This document shows, in pieces, positions 32,842-42,999 of a stretch of DNA of 64,000 nt (the first letter of the stretch is position 1; each line of letters starts with the position of its first letter). Origin of the DNA: Strix aluco (Eukaryota > Chordata > Aves > Strigiformes > Strigidae); assembly GCF_031877795.1 (NCBI RefSeq), contig NC_133942.1, positions 4,030,001 through 4,094,000 of the forward strand, in the 5' to 3' direction. The notes under the pieces were generated by a model that worked only from the letters and a program-made list of their open reading frames with translations, made no database searches and was not told where the DNA came from. The position numbers and the translations under genes are program-made.

Positions 32842-35748
32842 GTGCGGGCCGGGCCGGGCTGAGGGGGAGATGGGGCTGGGGGGCTGCTCCGTGGGGCCGC
32901 CGCGCTGCTCCGTGGGGCCGCCGCTCACCGCTTCGCTCTCCCTGCAGTGCTGGTCGCCCGCGCTCCCCGGAAGGTGCTGGGCTCCAGCAGCCTCAACGCG
33001 GGACCGTCGCCGGCCGCTAAGAAAGGTGAGAGCGGGGCGCGGCCGGGGCTCCCCTCCTCCTCCTCCTCCTCCTCCTGCGGCGGGGCTGACGGCCGCTCTC
33101 CCCGCAGGCGAGGCCCGCCGTGGCGGGGGGAACCCGGTGTGCGTGAGGCCTGTCCCCGCCTGGCAGAGGGGCATCGGCGAGTTCCTGCGGCTGCCGCAGG
33201 AGAACCGGGCGCCCGGCGGAGAGGCGGCGGGGAGCAGCGGCCCGGGCCCGGCCGCTAAAAAGTAGGTGTCAGCCCCCCGGGGCTCGGGGGCGGGTGGGGC
33301 AACCCCCGTTTGTCTCAGCCCCACCCGGGAAACGCCGGGGCTTTCTCAGGGGGGTATTTACTCGTGGGTTTGCTCTCCACCGCGGAGACAGCGCTGCAAG
33401 GCCCCACAAACCCGAACTGCATCGAGGGGGGGGTGAAGGAGGTGCAGAAGTGTCGTACCTTGGGGTAACGGACAGGGAAGGGGCGCTCGGTGCATCAGAG
33501 AGGCAAAATGCAACATGAACCTCTTCTGTACGCTTGAGGAGTTTCAGCGGTCGGCTGTAGCCCGGCTCTCCAGACACGCTGCCTGAACTTAATGTTCACT
33601 TCCTTCTAAAAAAAAAAAAAAAAATTAAAAAGCTGTTTGAGCTAAAACTGCCCGCAGAGCAGCAGCGATGCATGCAGCTGTCCTCACTGCTGTGGGTGCT
33701 CCGTGGCGTTACTTTCTGCCAGTCAGAGAGGGACCTCGGGGGGGTGATTGCCAGCCGGCTGAACAGGAGCCAGCAGTGTGCCCAGGTGGCCAAGAAGGCC
33801 AATGGCATCCTGGCTTGTATCAGCCGTAGTGTGGCCAGCAGGGACAGGGAAGGGATCTTACCCCTGTGCTCGGCACTGGTGAGGCCGCCCCTCGATGAGT
33901 GGGTTCAGTTTTGGGCCCCTCACTCCAAAAAGGCCATTGAATGGCTCGAGCGTGTCCAGAGAAGGGCAACGGAGCTGGTGCAGGGTCTGGAGCACAGGTC
34001 TGATGGGGAGCGGCTGAGGGAACTGGGGGGTTTAGTCTGGAGAAGAGGAGGCTGAGGGGAGACCTCCTGGCCCTCTCCAACTCCCTGAAAGGAGGGTGCA
34101 GAGAGGGGGGATGAGTCTCTTGAGCCAAGGAACCAGCGGCAGGACAAGAGGGAATGGCCTCAAGCTGCGGCAGGGCAGGGTCAGACTGGCTCTTAGGAAG
34201 GATTTCTTTGCAGAAGGGGTTGTTGGGCGTTGGAATGGGCTGCCCAGGGCAGGGGGGGAGTCCCCATCCCTGGAGGGGTTGAAGAGTCGGGTTGACCCAG
34301 CGCTGAGGGATCTGGTGGAGTTGGGAACGGTCAGGGTGAGGTTCATGGTTGGACTGGAGGATCTTCAAGGGCTTTCCAACCGAGATGATTCTGTGATTCT
34401 GCTTTAAAGCATGTGCTGGTGGTGTCAAGTGTGGTCTGTGGGGTGATGCTGAACAGCAGAATCCCTGGCACTTTCAAACCGTGCCGATTGCAGCATGCCT
34501 GGCTGCCTGCGAGGGGTGCGCTGAGGCCTGTCAGTGCCACCTTGGATGAAGCAAGTATGTGACTAGTTTTCCTCTGTGACTGCTTTGAAACTACAATTTC
34601 TTTTTGAAGGAGCAAGCAACCACTAAGAAGTTGATGGCATGTCTCTTAAGCTTCGTATCTTCATTGAAATAGTGTTTCTCAGCAAATTCTGGTAAAACGC
34701 AGCATCTGTCTCCACTGCGTCATGAGGGTTTTCTAAAAATGGGTGGAGTAATTGGTAGCTCAGGCAAATTCTCTGTGCTCAGACATACTTTTTTTGCGTG
34801 TGACACTCTGTGGTTGTCAGCTCTGTCTCAGAAAATCTTCGGAGACTGCTAGTGACTTTTGTACATCAGAAATTGAATTGCTCTACCAAGCTGACACTTC
34901 AAAGATTAACTTGTAGGCTGCGCTACTGACTAAAATTGTAGCAGTGTGAAACATTGTCTTACAGACACTCTGTTCTCCAATGCCAAGGGTGGGTTTTTTT
35001 TTCACCAAATATAGATAATCCTAAACTGTCTGGGGGGTACCTATAAGAATTACTCCTGCATTCTTGAAGGACAAGCAAACCAAGACTTTTAAACACACCC
35101 TACCTCCTGGAGAAACAAAAGACATGCACTCTAGTGCTGTAAAACTTTCATCTCTTCCATTTGGAATTTGGTTGAGTAAGGACCAGGCAGTGATAACCCT
35201 GCAGAGAACACACAGCATCATCATATAAAACAATTTACAGCTTCCCAGTATGTTCTGGAAGAAGCAAGAGTTGTACTTGCTTAACTGTGCAAGTGGGTTT
35301 TTTTCAGTCATGTGGCTAAGTTAGCCAGGTTGGAACTCAGGCATGAAACAAGAGTTAAATTTTCAGCTTCCGAGAGATGGTGTGGAACCTGCATGTGGCC
35401 CCCTGGGTTGAGAAGGAGGTGCAGAGAATGCCTGAGGATGTAGCAGTGTGTGATGTTTTCTGCACTGAAGTAGGCTTTCCCATTTGCAAGTTAGGTGTGT
35501 GCTGTTTAATCTGGGCTTCTAGCACTTAGGACTGATACAAGCTACTTTATCCTAATGTGTTAAGGTGCAGCCCGGGGCTAATTAAAGTCATTTAGGTCAC
35601 CCAGCCTCCAAGAAAAGGGCTTTGTTAGACTTTCAAACAGGAGTTGTTTGAGTTCTGCTAACTCTTTTGAATTGATAATGGCTTTTACAGAGCTTGCCCC
35701 CTGCCACCAGATCCTGCAGAAGATGGCAAGTCCTCTGAAGAAGAGTAG
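32802..35748 (+). CDS. PCLAF: PCLAF (PCNA clamp-associated factor, PAF15), four exons
   Basis: A small, mostly disordered nuclear protein that binds the sliding clamp PCNA during replication and damage bypass. Exons 32802-32841, 32948-33025, 33108-33261 and 35691-35748 join in one frame of 110 codons including the stop, giving 109 residues (human 111). Conserved parts: the N-terminal Met-Val-Arg-Thr-Lys; [11 protein letters not shown] (18-27), with Lys13 and Lys22 matching the ubiquitinated Lys15 and Lys24 of human; Gly-Asn-Pro-Val-Cys-Val-Arg-Pro (47-54); the PIP box Gln59-Ile62-Phe65-Leu66; and a Lys-Ala-Cys-Pro-Leu C-terminal block. The second PIP aromatic is Leu and the human KEN degron reads Gln-Glu-Asn. 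It is divergent from TRIP4. The start is the only ATG that gives the family N-terminus. Confidence 0.95.
32883..32924. repeat. Exact 21-base tandem duplication in PCLAF intron 1
   Basis: The unit begins gctgctccgtgg and occurs twice without mismatch at 32883-32903 and 32904-32924, taking up much of the 106-base intron. Confidence 0.92.
32948..33025 (+). CDS. PCLAF: PCLAF exon 2
   Basis: Encodes residues 14-39 plus one base, including the Ala-Pro-Arg-Lys-Val-Leu segment with an RxxL-type degron and the second ubiquitin-acceptor lysine. Acceptor CCTGCAG, donor AAAG|GTGAGA; the following intron is 82 bases and contains a (TCC)n run at about 33055-33076. Confidence 0.93.
33108..33261 (+). CDS. 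PCLAF: PCLAF exon 3 (PIP box)
   Basis: Encodes residues 40-90 plus two bases, with Asn-Pro-Val-Cys-Val-Arg-Pro, the PIP box and a Gly/Ala-rich tail. The donor chosen is AAAAA|GTAGGT because only this joins exon 4 as Lys-Ala-Cys-Pro-Leu. Codon third positions are very GC-rich compared with exon 4. Confidence 0.93.
33262..35690 (+). other. PCLAF: PCLAF intron 3 (2.4 kb)
   Basis: Contains an A-run at 33608-33624 and the plus-sense CR1 at 33724-34401. The remaining 1.3 kb shows no recognised element. Confidence 0.85.
33724..34401 (+). mobile_element. CR1 LINE fragment, plus sense, with 3' end
   Basis: The 5' break lies at the same point of the element as in the copy at 30700. Coding resembles the ORF2 end (Gln-Phe-Trp-Ala-Pro-His, Leu-Glu-Arg-Val-Gln-Arg-Arg). 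It ends in 'gattctgtgattctg' at 34387-34401, a well-kept octamer tail. It sits in PCLAF intron 3 in the sense of the gene and forms an inverted pair with 32103-32583. Confidence 0.95.
35691..35748 (+). CDS. PCLAF: PCLAF exon 4 (stop codon)
   Basis: Acceptor TTTTACAG. Encodes the last 19 residues, Ala-Cys-Pro-Leu-Pro-Pro-Asp followed by an acidic Glu-rich tail, and the stop at 35746-35748. It matches the human C-terminus in order and charge. Confidence 0.93.
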
Positions 35749-35896
35749 ACATGATCTGACTCCGACTTTAATGATAAACCACGTGTCTCCTATACTTGAG
35801 CTGGCTTTTGTATATTTGTATAGTTTTTTACAGTTTGCTATGCATTATGTTCAGCTCTTCTACAGAGTTTGAGAGACTGCAAGAGCATTGTGAAGA

Positions 35897-35902
35897 AATA
35901 AA
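35897..35902 (+). promoter_or_regulatory. PCLAF polyadenylation signal
   Basis: AATAAA about 150 bases after the stop; cleavage would fall near 35915-35925. A short 3' UTR fits PCLAF. Confidence 0.75.
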
Positions 35903-38666
35903 TACTTACTTTTTGAAGCTTAGCATTCGGTATAAATTACTGTTTTAACTTTTATCTTGGTTTCCTTGAGTTCCTCGGTGACTCCTGCGTACCGTGCAGC
36001 TGTTAGCTTTTGATTGCCTTGTGCTTGTCTGAGACTTGCGTGATCATGCTTGTTCTGCAGGATCCTCAGTTTTCTAATAGACTGAAGCATCTTGAAAATA
36101 CATCCGTGTCATGTCTTTATTGAAGTAAAAGCTTTTAATGATAACCACTTTGCCCGAAGATGGGAAAGCTGGATTTGAAAAGACACTGGTGAGGTGGAAG
36201 GGCAGGTGTCACTTGCTACGATTTAGAGGTGAAGTTTAATTAAAGCAAACTGTGTTGTTCTAATGAATCAAGACCCTGAAAGCCTGGGGAGCAATAAACT
36301 GCTAAAAACAAAACTTGTTACTGTGAAGGGCCTGAGGCTGTCACACAACTTTTGGGGTAACTTATACGAAAGAGTGGGGTCTTGTGGAAAAGAAATGATG
36401 GGTCTTACTCTCAGGGGTTCTGCTTCTGCTCTTCCTTAGAAGCACCACAAATGATAAAGTATAGTTGAGCTGATGAAAAGGTGAGTGCACATGAGGAGAA
36501 TTTAGAGGCAGCTGTAGAAGCTCAGCCTGGTGGGAAAGTGGTGAACACTGTCTAAAAGCCTCTTCCTAAAAACGCTACAAATAAGAAGGCGGGTTGTTAC
36601 AGGAAAGCAGTTAAAGTTGTTTGAGAAGTAGCAAATGAAGATTTCTTTTTAACAGAAATTTAAAAAAAAAATGATGTAAATTAAGGGGAATGAGCTTGTG
36701 ATGATGTGCTGTACAAACTACAGACTTCTTTGACATCCCACAAAATAACAAAAAAACTTGTTTTCTGATTATTTTTTAGTGAACTGAAGCACAGTCCTAG
36801 TAAGGTAACACACCGAACAGGCTGTTCTGTAAGTAGCTGCATAAGATCTTATCTGCGTTCTCTGTTGCAGACCATTGGGTACTCGTGTCAGACAGGAAAG
36901 GGCTCAGCTAGCACTCTGCTAGCAGGTGTTTTCTTGGTGCAGAGAGGCCAGGAAGATCGTAATGATCTTAGTAACTTCGTTAGTTATCTCAGCCTTTCTG
37001 GCAAAGGACAAATTCTCAGCATGCAGAAATGCTCTCCTACGCCTTCGTTAGCCTGAATGAAGTACTCCTGGTGCAGTTAAGGGCTCGTTTGTGTGAGGAC
37101 AGGGGCTGGCATAGTTCTGATGCTCACACTGAGAGCAGGGGTGGGCATTCCCAAGCAGGGAATCCCAGCTATGGCAGAGTGGTGCCTGTGCTTCTTCAGG
37201 TCCTGCGGCTACAGAGGCACCGTGGGTGGCTCTTTCCTTTGCCATTTGACCTGCCAAACTAACTGTAGTCCTCAATCACAGTTTCTCCTCTAAAATTGCC
37301 TGGGAGCCAGCAAAACCTGCTGCACTTTTGTCAGAGCATCACATCACATCACCTGCATCAACTCCTGTGCTAGTTGAGTTCATCAGCCCCCTGAGAGACA
37401 CGCAGCTGCAAGCTGGGAGAGGGAGAAGGACTAAGAGCTACTCTTGAAAAAATTAAATCAAGGCTGCTCTCCCAGGCCAATGGTCAAGGAACGCTGCTGG
37501 TGAAGACCTTAACAAAGAGTCTCTGGATCGCTCTGATGTATGTGTCATTAAAAAGTTGAAACCTGGTGGAGCAGGAACATAAGAGGCTGTGGAAGGATGC
37601 GGTGTGCACACTGTGCACAAAAGAAGCTCGGGGTCAAATAGTTGCTTATCCGGTACACATCCACCCTGCTGTAAAATCTCATAAAAGAGCAAAATTTGGT
37701 GTTAAGGAACTGCTTTTGCTCCTAATAAATAAGTATGCTTGCTCTGCACAAGTAAAAGAAAACCCTCATGTTTACATCAGGAACTGCAATCTTAAAGCTA
37801 AGGCCCAGATTTCTTTCATGTAGTGGTTTCTGGGCAAAATTCTTGAAAAGGTGTTTGCTTGGGTGCATTCCCATCCCAGTGGGAGAGTACCTCTGGGTGT
37901 GGGAGCGGGGATGCTGCGCTGGGGCAGCTGCTTTAGCTCCAGCCGTGCCCCTGCTGCTAACTTTTGAGCTCAGCTTTGTAGGAGAAGCTGTAACAGCATC
38001 CAGCTATTCTGAAAATGAGAAAAAAAACTCTTAAGAGGGAGAGAGTGCTAAAGTAAAAGAGGTCCAGGCAACTAGAAAATAAAATTTGTAGATAAGACCC
38101 CAAAGACTTGTAGAAGGTTTCCAGACCCAAAAGCTTGCCTGTTTTGGTTTTGCTTTTTTTTTTTTTTCCCCAGCTATCATTGCTCTAATTAAAAAAAGTT
38201 CTTATTAAAACAGTGCTGTGTTTTGCAGGTCTGTAGGTGTTTGATTGCTTGGGGAGCTATACCTGCTCCATGCCACCCCAAATATATTGCTGAACAATTT
38301 GTGGCTACAAATGCTTTAATCCAGCAATATTCTTAATGGCAAAATTTAACATGGTAAAGAAAGGTCATGTATGGTGTTGAAAATAAATTTAAGACAAGGA
38401 TAAACTGGTTGTATCACTGCACTCGGTGTAATATTGCACCACATAACAGAGGTTTTCCCCATGCCATGGGATTTCTAGAGTCTTAAGGCAAAAGGTATAG
38501 TCTGAAGAACCTCTTAAGGGGAACAATCAGCTGGAAATTCAGTTGGTTATTATTACTACAAAGTAGTTTCATTTTTTGGCTCATTTTTTAAATTTAAAAA
38601 ATTATTTGCTAAGGATGCTATTTTGGTTAAATCTGTATGAATACCACAACTCCCTGATTTTTTTAA

Positions 38667-38679
38667 GGGGGGGGGGGGG
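38667..38679 (+). repeat. Poly(G) run, 13 bases
   Basis: Uninterrupted G homopolymer in the region between PCLAF and the next promoter. A single run like this may vary in length or be a sequencing weak point. Confidence 0.9.
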
Positions 38680-41600
38680 CAAGAGGGGAATAGAAAACCA
38701 GTTAAAGCCCAGTGCTTGTGAATGACTTCTGTAACTAGGATTTTAAATTTAATTTATAAAATAGAGAACGGGAACAAGCTGCAACCTGCCAGCAAAAGTA
38801 AGACCCACCACCGTGACCCTGCACTGACCAATTTATTAATCTCAATTTACAAACACACTTGCAAGCATCCACTTAAAAAAAATTAAATACCCAGAGCTGA
38901 CAATAGATGTCAGCAGCATCTCCAGCTACCAAACGCAGGACTGTGCCTGGGATCGGGGCAACACTCCTTCTGCCTTCTTCCAGTTTGTTTATTTAGGTAA
39001 CATGCAGGGAATATATATGTGTATGGATGAGGGACTGAAATTGCTTGTTATTTCCTGAGAGTCAGTGTTATCTTGCCAGGTAATGGTCTCCCCAGGAAAA
39101 TGTCATCAGCAAAATCACCCACTGTTTCACTGGCTAAATCACTGTGGCTAATCACTGTGGCTTGTTCAAACCCAGTGCTGGAGGGGCAGGGACAGGCAGT
39201 GAGGGAAACCTGTTCCCCTCAACAGATTTTTTTTTTTTTTTTTCCCCATCTTCAACATATGGAGTTTTCTGCAGACAGTCCAAAATAATTTTCTGACCCT
39301 TGACCTCAAGAATGATGCAGCCCTGAGAGCACTAATGAGTGTTAAACTGTCCTCAACAGCCTTGGCTGGGACCCCCACCCATACCTGAAAGGTTCAGGAG
39401 CATCTTCTGACCCAGGCTGGGGGCACCTGGACCTTTCCTGGGGGATGTTGGATGGACCTACTTTGCAAGCAGTTCATTGCTGGTCCCGACAACTTGATGG
39501 CTCTTGGTCTATCAAGCCAACCCAGGGCAGCAGAAGCAAGGTTTCTCTTCTGGGAAAAGGGCTGGTTCCCCACAGAATGGCCAAAACGCCCCTTCTCCCT
39601 CTGTGCTGGGGCTTGGACTGAGCTGCTGCTGGATGGGCAGTGATGTTGGGGGTGGGAAGGGGGAAAAGGGTGAGGGGTGGCTTGGGGGAAGAGCAGGCAA
39701 GGGGGACGTGGAAATGGGGTGACAGCACAGGGGCTTCACTGCTGGCATGACCAGCTGCGTGTCTCAGGAGGTGCTCCTGGGTGCTCCACAAACAACTGCA
39801 AAATGAGCACAAACAGGGTGTTTAGGAGAGGAGATAGTAGTGTTTAGAAGATAAGAAATCCTAAGGGTCTAATATGTTCAATTTTAAATCTTAGGGGACA
39901 AAATGATCTTTGTCTGAGCAAGCTAGCGTGGTGGGATCGACCACATCCTTTTCCATCCCCATCACCTAAGGCTTTTCCCTCTTCACAGCATGGGCTAGTC
40001 ACAAAGTCCTGCTGCTCCAGAGCGTTTTCAAGCTTTTCCCAGCAGAGTCCTTCTGCTCTCGTGTCCGAAACAGGACAGACCAAACGTTGGCTCCAGCTTG
40101 GCTGGGCTGGAAGGATCTCCTCCTCCTCTCCCACAGCCGGGGCCGCGCGGGGGGCAGCTGGCCGGCGGGGAGAGCAGATGTCCCTGCTACGGGGACGCAG
40201 GCGGGGGGGGAGAGGGAACAGGCCATCAGCTGTCGGGTTGTTGCCCTCTCGCCCTGCCGTGGGAAATCCAACGTGAAACCTCAGGGACCTCATCCCCCAT
40301 ATGAGGGGTTTTCATCTCTTTTTCTGACTTTCAAGGCTTTTCCTAAAAAAAGAGACTACTGTTACCAGACTCTGCTGCACCATGGTATGTATGATATCCC
40401 TTTAATGTTGCTGGCTTTCTTACTTCCCACTCCTTGAAATAAAGCCTCCCTGCTGTGGATGCTGCAGTTTTGAGTTGCTGCTTGCTTATGCTAAGGGAGT
40501 TGCACAGGATGCCCTCTTGCACAGGAGCGCTATTAATTTCAGTAAACGCCAAGGCTGTTTGCATATATTCCTGCTCTGGATTGAATGATTACAGGGGTTG
40601 TTTCCGTCGGAAGAGAGAAGGACGAGACCCTGGAACCTTCTCGCTCTATGTGGTTGCTCCTTTGCTCTCACTCTCCTGCCAAAAAATGCTGTTTTAATCT
40701 TTGTTTTTTCTTTGACTTTCTCTTTGCATGCTCACAGCCAGCATTACCCAAAGGGATACGAGGTCCCCCCTGCCCACGCTGCTCCAGCGCTTGTGCTGGG
40801 GTGGTGCCTCCCTGTGCCTGATCCTGAACAGGAGCTTCATTGTCCTTCCTGCTGCCCCGGACAAAGGGGTATTGTCCTGCCCACCAGCTCCAGCCGTCCT
40901 CCCCAAGGCAACGAGCCGGTTCATCCCAACCGGAGATGCTGCAGCAGTTTCAAGAATAAAAGCAGGATGTTTCCTTTCTGTTAATAATAAGGTGCTTGGG
41001 AATCGGTCCGGCTTCTCACCTGTCTTGGTCGAGGATGAGGAGATGAGTATCGGTTGGTAAAACCTCCAGCGGGGCAGTTTTTGGGTCACTGCAAGCTCCC
41101 TTCACCCACATATGTCTTTCAACATGCAGGCCAGTCTTCTGATAAGCTCCCAGGGGATTATCACCGGGCTAATGAGAATCAGCATGTTCAATATGACTTA
41201 CCAAAAGAATTACTCAGACTGAAATTGTTTGATGTTAAACAAATATTCAGAATTAAGATACTCGCGAATGGTTCAGAGCAGAAATGGGGAAAATTCGGAT
41301 GATGGTAGAATTTCTGTGTGAACGATGAAGCGTATTTCAAAATGCAGGCAGGGATGCAGCTGCCCCTGAGCCCTCCGGGGATGTGTGTCCTGCCCCAAAA
41401 TAACATAAGCTGCTTCATACCATCTTCTCCTTACGGCACTTGAAAAATGGGAGTGCTGAATCTTAAGGATGCAAAAGTGGTTAATCCCCAGTGCCTCTTC
41501 CTTTTATCAAAGATGGGGTGACACTAATATTTATTTTTTTTCATTAGTAATATCACAAAGAGACAAACAGTGCAAAATAAGCTCATCCCAGAGCAGAGGC

Positions 41601-42285
41601 TCAGAGTAGTGTTAGACGTGGTGATGCCACGACAGGCTGGATTAAGGCTTCTTTTTTTTTTTAATGTTAATATCGCTGACTTAAAACTTTTGTAAAACTG
41701 TTGTAACTGAGTTGGCAGACTGCACATATGTAATAGAAGAACGAGTAAGCAAAACACCAAAAATGAAGCATTAGCAAGTTTTACTAAACCTGGGATTTAT
41801 TTTCTGCTTAATTATCACACCAGGGGAAAATTTACAAGTCCAGCCTTGGGAATATGAGGTAGCAGGGAAAAGATATAATTTTAACACCTATGGATCTAAA
41901 CAGATTTTCCAGGTGATTTTTCAAAATTCATCCTTGAATTGGCTCGTCCTTGGCAGGGGCCATGCGCTGACAAGTTGTGACTGAGTGGCTAACGAGATGG
42001 TCCCACGGGCTCGGGGGCCGGCAAGCCGCAGGCTGGGGATGAAGGTTTTTCTCACAGTGTTTTTTTTTAACCATTTTCAAGGCGTATTGCAATTAAAAAG
42101 AAAATAATCTGGAAAATGTCAAGTTCTTTCCAGAGGCGGCCAGGGAGCATCCCAGCGACGATCCCTGGCGGGTTTTTGCTGCTGACCCGTCACGCTTCCT
42201 CCCAGCTACTGAAAGCTGGGGTATTATGGGCTTTTAGCAGGACTTGAGGTGTTTCAGGAGCCCCGTTTTCCGCCTGAAGTGCTCT

Positions 42286-42360
42286 GAATCACAGAATCAT
42301 CTAGGTTGGAAGGAACCTTGAAGATCATCTAGTCCAACCGTTAATCATCTAGTCCAACGT
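42286..42360 (-). mobile_element. Short CR1 3'-end fragment, minus sense
   Basis: 'gaatcacagaatcatctagg' followed by 'ttggaaggaaccttgaagatc' is the reverse complement of the CR1 3' UTR and octamer tail. The block 'aatcatctagtccaac' is present twice (about 42326-42358), a small later duplication. Confidence 0.85.
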
Positions 42361-42849
42361 TGCTCGTTACAAATAACCCTTGGAGGTGCTGCAGGCAGAG
42401 GAGATTCGAGGCAACAATCAGTTCATGGCTAAGTTTAAGATCTCTGTTTTATCACCTAGCTTTCTCTGTGTATTTTTCCCTTGTTATAAGCAGGTTTTCC
42501 CCTCTCAGTCGCGGCGGCTTTTTGCAGGGCGGGGAGGAGCGGGAGGCACCGGCGCTGCGGCGAGGCGGGCTGCTGAGCCCCAGGCACGGCCCTGCTGGCT
42601 GACTCCCCCGCCAGCCCCGGCGGGGCCCGCTCCTGCGGAGGGGCCGTGGCCTCTGCCCCGCCGAGGCCTGGCCGCCGCCGCGCCGGGCGCCGCTTCCGCC
42701 TGGCAACGGAACGCGGTTGCTAGGGCGAACCCGCCGTCGCGGCGACCCGGAAGCGGTTGCGGGCGGCGCGGGCGCGCTGCTGCCATAGGGCGGTGCTCGC
42801 TGAGGGGCGGGGCCAGGGGGGGAGCGCTTCCGGGTCGGGGCCCTCCCCG

Positions 42850-42999
42850 TCGAGCGCGGCGGAGGGAGGAGCCGCGGCGGGGCGCGGGGAGAGCAGTGGC
42901 GGGGCTCGGCCCGGCCCAGCCCAGCCCGGCCCAGCCCAACCCAGCCCAGCCCAGCTCCCTCGCTCGCTCGCCCGGGGAGCCCAGCGCCGCCGGAGCCAG
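42850..42999 (+). other. CSNK1G1: Probable non-coding exon 1 of CSNK1G1
   Basis: CSNK1G1 (casein kinase 1 gamma 1) follows PCLAF on the same strand in human, with its CpG promoter several kb past the PCLAF 3' end, as here. The exon end is a strong donor, GCCAG|GTACGG, at 42999/43000. The start is approximate, placed below the ETS sites. No kinase coding sequence occurs in this exon, so the assignment rests on synteny and the CpG island. Confidence 0.55.
42908..42956 (+). repeat. Imperfect pentanucleotide (CCCAG/CCCGG) repeat
   Basis: About nine period-5 units of ccagc/ccggc type with single-base changes, just upstream of the exon 1 donor and so probably in the 5' UTR of CSNK1G1. Confidence 0.85.

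Larger units (their letters stand above)
32640..33300. promoter_or_regulatory. CpG island over the PCLAF promoter and exons 1-3
   Basis: Very GC-rich and CpG-dense. It starts just after the minus-sense CR1 and covers the promoter, the two tiny first introns and exon 3. Confidence 0.8.
35925..42500. other. Region between PCLAF and the CSNK1G1 promoter
   Basis: No gene recognised. Open frames are short and unrelated to known families. It holds T- and G-runs (38154-38167 and 38667-38679), a small GC-rich patch at about 40085-40225, and a short CR1 tail fragment at 42286-42360. Confidence 0.75.

Noticed and set aside
32623-33324. 233-codon minus-strand open frame opposite PCLAF exons 1-3
   Set aside because: GC-rich shadow of the PCLAF exons and promoter; low-complexity Pro/Arg/Ala content and no family match.
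33820-34428. 202-codon minus-strand frame in PCLAF intron 3, and a similar frame at 31930-32586
   Set aside because: These are antisense or sense readings of the same CR1 3' region and so appear twice; they are repeat artefacts.
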